Source: Candidatus Rokuibacteriota bacterium
Lineage (GTDB): Bacteria; Methylomirabilota; Methylomirabilia; Rokubacteriales; CSP1-6
Assembly: GCA_003220195.1 (NCBI GenBank)
Contig: QHRT01000072.1
Coordinates: forward strand, 3,517-10,408
Length of the DNA stretch: 6,892 nt
Direction: 5' to 3'
Position numbers and translations under genes: made by a program. This document shows, piece after piece, positions 6,701 to 6,892 of the stretch (within the stretch, counting starts at the first letter, position 1; each line of letters begins with the position of its first letter). Under the pieces are notes generated by a model, which did not search any database, had not been told where the DNA came from, and worked only from the letters and a program-made list of their open reading frames with translations.

Positions 6701-6892
6701 CACTCTGGCCGAACGCCGGCGCGCCGCTCTCGGCCACGAGGTCCATCCGCATGAACGCCACGCGCCGCCGCTCCCACCTGAGCACGGGGATGGCGGCCGG
6801 CGGCGCGGCGGCCGGCAACGGCTCCGCCGGCTCCGCGATGGGCGGCGGCGCGACGTCAGACGGCCGCAGGCCGTACTTTTCGATCCGGTACC
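3771..6892 (-). CDS. Cyclase-homology-like / AAA_16 ATPase / TPR regulator (5' end beyond the window)
   Basis: The frame is open to the right edge and codes for 1,039 residues here. The 24 codons upstream of TTG 6818 also look real (YRIEKYGLRPSDVAPPP, a domain end plus a Pro/Ala linker), so TTG is not taken as the start. Residue numbers below count from that TTG. Residues 15-180 follow the layout of a class III adenylate/guanylate cyclase domain, including VAFMRMDLV, GGRVEDL...VASFG, EDAPWRAANVAAAI and a late GIFLSE, but key catalytic positions are missing. Residues about 193-520 are an AAA_16/STAND-type ATPase: FVGRAQEL (196-203), Walker A GDPGIGKS (225-232), Walker B VMVDDLHWVD (351-360), and RGEGNPFFLEEL (436-447), as in MalT/AfsR-like proteins. 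FKHVLTQDVAYASLL (537-551) ends the ATPase part. About nine TPR-like helical pairs span 605-1005, for example YLQRGEVDAAIPLLERGF. No DNA-binding domain is seen at the C-terminus. A cytoplasmic signalling or sensing role is inferred, with the missing N-terminus possibly holding another sensor, cyclase or kinase domain. Confidence 0.9.
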   Translation of the reverse strand, partial: YRIEKYGLRPSDVAPPPIAEPAEPLPAAAPPAAIPVLRWERRRVAFMRMDLVAESGAPAFGQSARVLEVAVDKIRMFGGRVEDLSRYTVVASFGLEAVEDAPWRAANVAAAIRKATERQPGAASPATTRMTVAIDVSEAMVGRFDGASEVDRDAKGAAVASLGDAIAKLSRDGIFLSEAARPFVEGRCELEPVIAGAEQFYRIVRREPYGLGARRRLSAFVGRAQELALLRDRLERARSGRGQLVGISGDPGIGKSRLVLELRRSLAAGSVTWVAGRCASFGAAVPYLPVIEIVSGLVDIAEMDPPATAVAKLGESLAAFGMDAGTHGAALLHVLGLKEGADDVVGLAPEVLKVRTMEALRQLVLRASRRTPLAVMVDDLHWVDSASEDFLASLAEQIAGAALLVIVTYRPGYRPPWIDKSYATQIALQPLTTEESLTVVRSVLGADPVSPAVEQLVLSRGEGNPFFLEELARTVREDERSASLGVPDTIEAILLARIDRLDAADKHLIQAAAVIGHDVPRPLVAAVAGLSDTEVERGLERLLTAEFLYDTSAGGEAQYTFKHVLTQDVAYASLLPEARAELHAGAAAAIERLYADRLPEQTERLAHHSFHGGLWDTAASTARLAGHRALERVAYAQAVAWFEQALAALAHLPETPARAEQKLGLRFDLRTALTPLGDHVRIRENLEQAQRLAESLGDARRVGRAQAYLAAELRLIGEPERAIEIGREALRVAEREGDFALQIATNTYLGQASHTLGEYRRAAAFLRRNVELLAGDLVRETFGLPFVSSVHSRVWLVQCFRELGEFDAGIPVGREAIRVAESLDHQLSLSTACTVLGALYLQRGEVDAAIPLLERGFALSRDWNFGLWLPMASSFLGSAYAFAGRLADAVPLLEDAVNRQRAIGRMAFHSLRIVSLAEAEVMLGRVTDAMTHARRALELAREHKERGNEGHALRVLADAAARGNAVDVADESYRAAIARATSLEMKPLLAHGQLGLGRLHAATARPDAERSLSAALSLFRELGMQTWAERAGAELDRLR

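Noticed and set aside
6816..6818. TTG as the start of the AAA/TPR gene
   Set aside because: The upstream 24 codons are open and protein-like, and no ribosome binding site precedes the TTG, so the start is probably outside the window.
1..6892. CRISPR arrays, tRNA/rRNA genes, transposases, att sites
   Set aside because: No regularly spaced direct repeats, no RNA gene landmarks and no transposase-like proteins were seen. The repetition present is protein-level (propeller blades and TPRs).

Overview
The window is very GC-rich and densely coding, with no rRNA, tRNA, CRISPR or insertion-sequence signal. The overlapping gene junctions and the protein types (a secreted-type beta-propeller, an ATP-grasp ligase and a cyclase-like/AAA/TPR regulator) suggest a chromosomal segment of an uncultured, high-GC soil or sediment bacterium. 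Rokubacteria, Myxococcota/Deltaproteobacteria or Acidobacteria would fit. That placement is an inference from style and composition, not from any marker gene.

Left block (1-3779, + strand). A polycistronic cluster enters from the left edge. Its first gene is a sialidase/sortilin-like (BNR-type) beta-propeller followed by beta-sandwich C-terminal modules. It reads in one continuous frame from base 1 to 2250 except for a single in-frame TGA at 715-717. The next gene overlaps it by 4 bases (GTGA, 2247-2250) and encodes a 379-residue ATP-grasp enzyme resembling the carbamoyl-phosphate-synthase-like carboxylate-amine ligases. That gene overlaps a 74-residue protein by 4 bases (ATGA, 3383-3386), which has a good Shine-Dalgarno sequence (GGAGGT, 3372-3377). 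Immediately downstream, in the +1 frame relative to the 74-residue gene, lies a protein-like beta-alpha-beta segment (about 3642-3779). It has no canonical start codon of its own and aligns without gaps to the core of the 74-residue protein. Either one two-unit protein is broken or recoded by a frameshift, or a second small gene uses a non-standard start.

Right block (3771-6892, - strand). One long open frame runs off the right edge. It encodes a class III cyclase-homology-like domain (apparently catalytically dead), an AAA_16/STAND-type ATPase and about nine TPR-like repeats. It converges on the left block, and the two stop regions overlap by 9 bases, leaving no room for an intergenic terminator.

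The most interesting possibility is the coupled trio of propeller, ATP-grasp and small beta-alpha-beta protein(s), which I do not recognise as a characterised pathway. The ATP-grasp could modify a peptide or carboxylate substrate, but no substrate can be named from the sequence. There are no non-coding stretches longer than about 40 bases, and no promoter could be assigned because both transcription units start outside the window.
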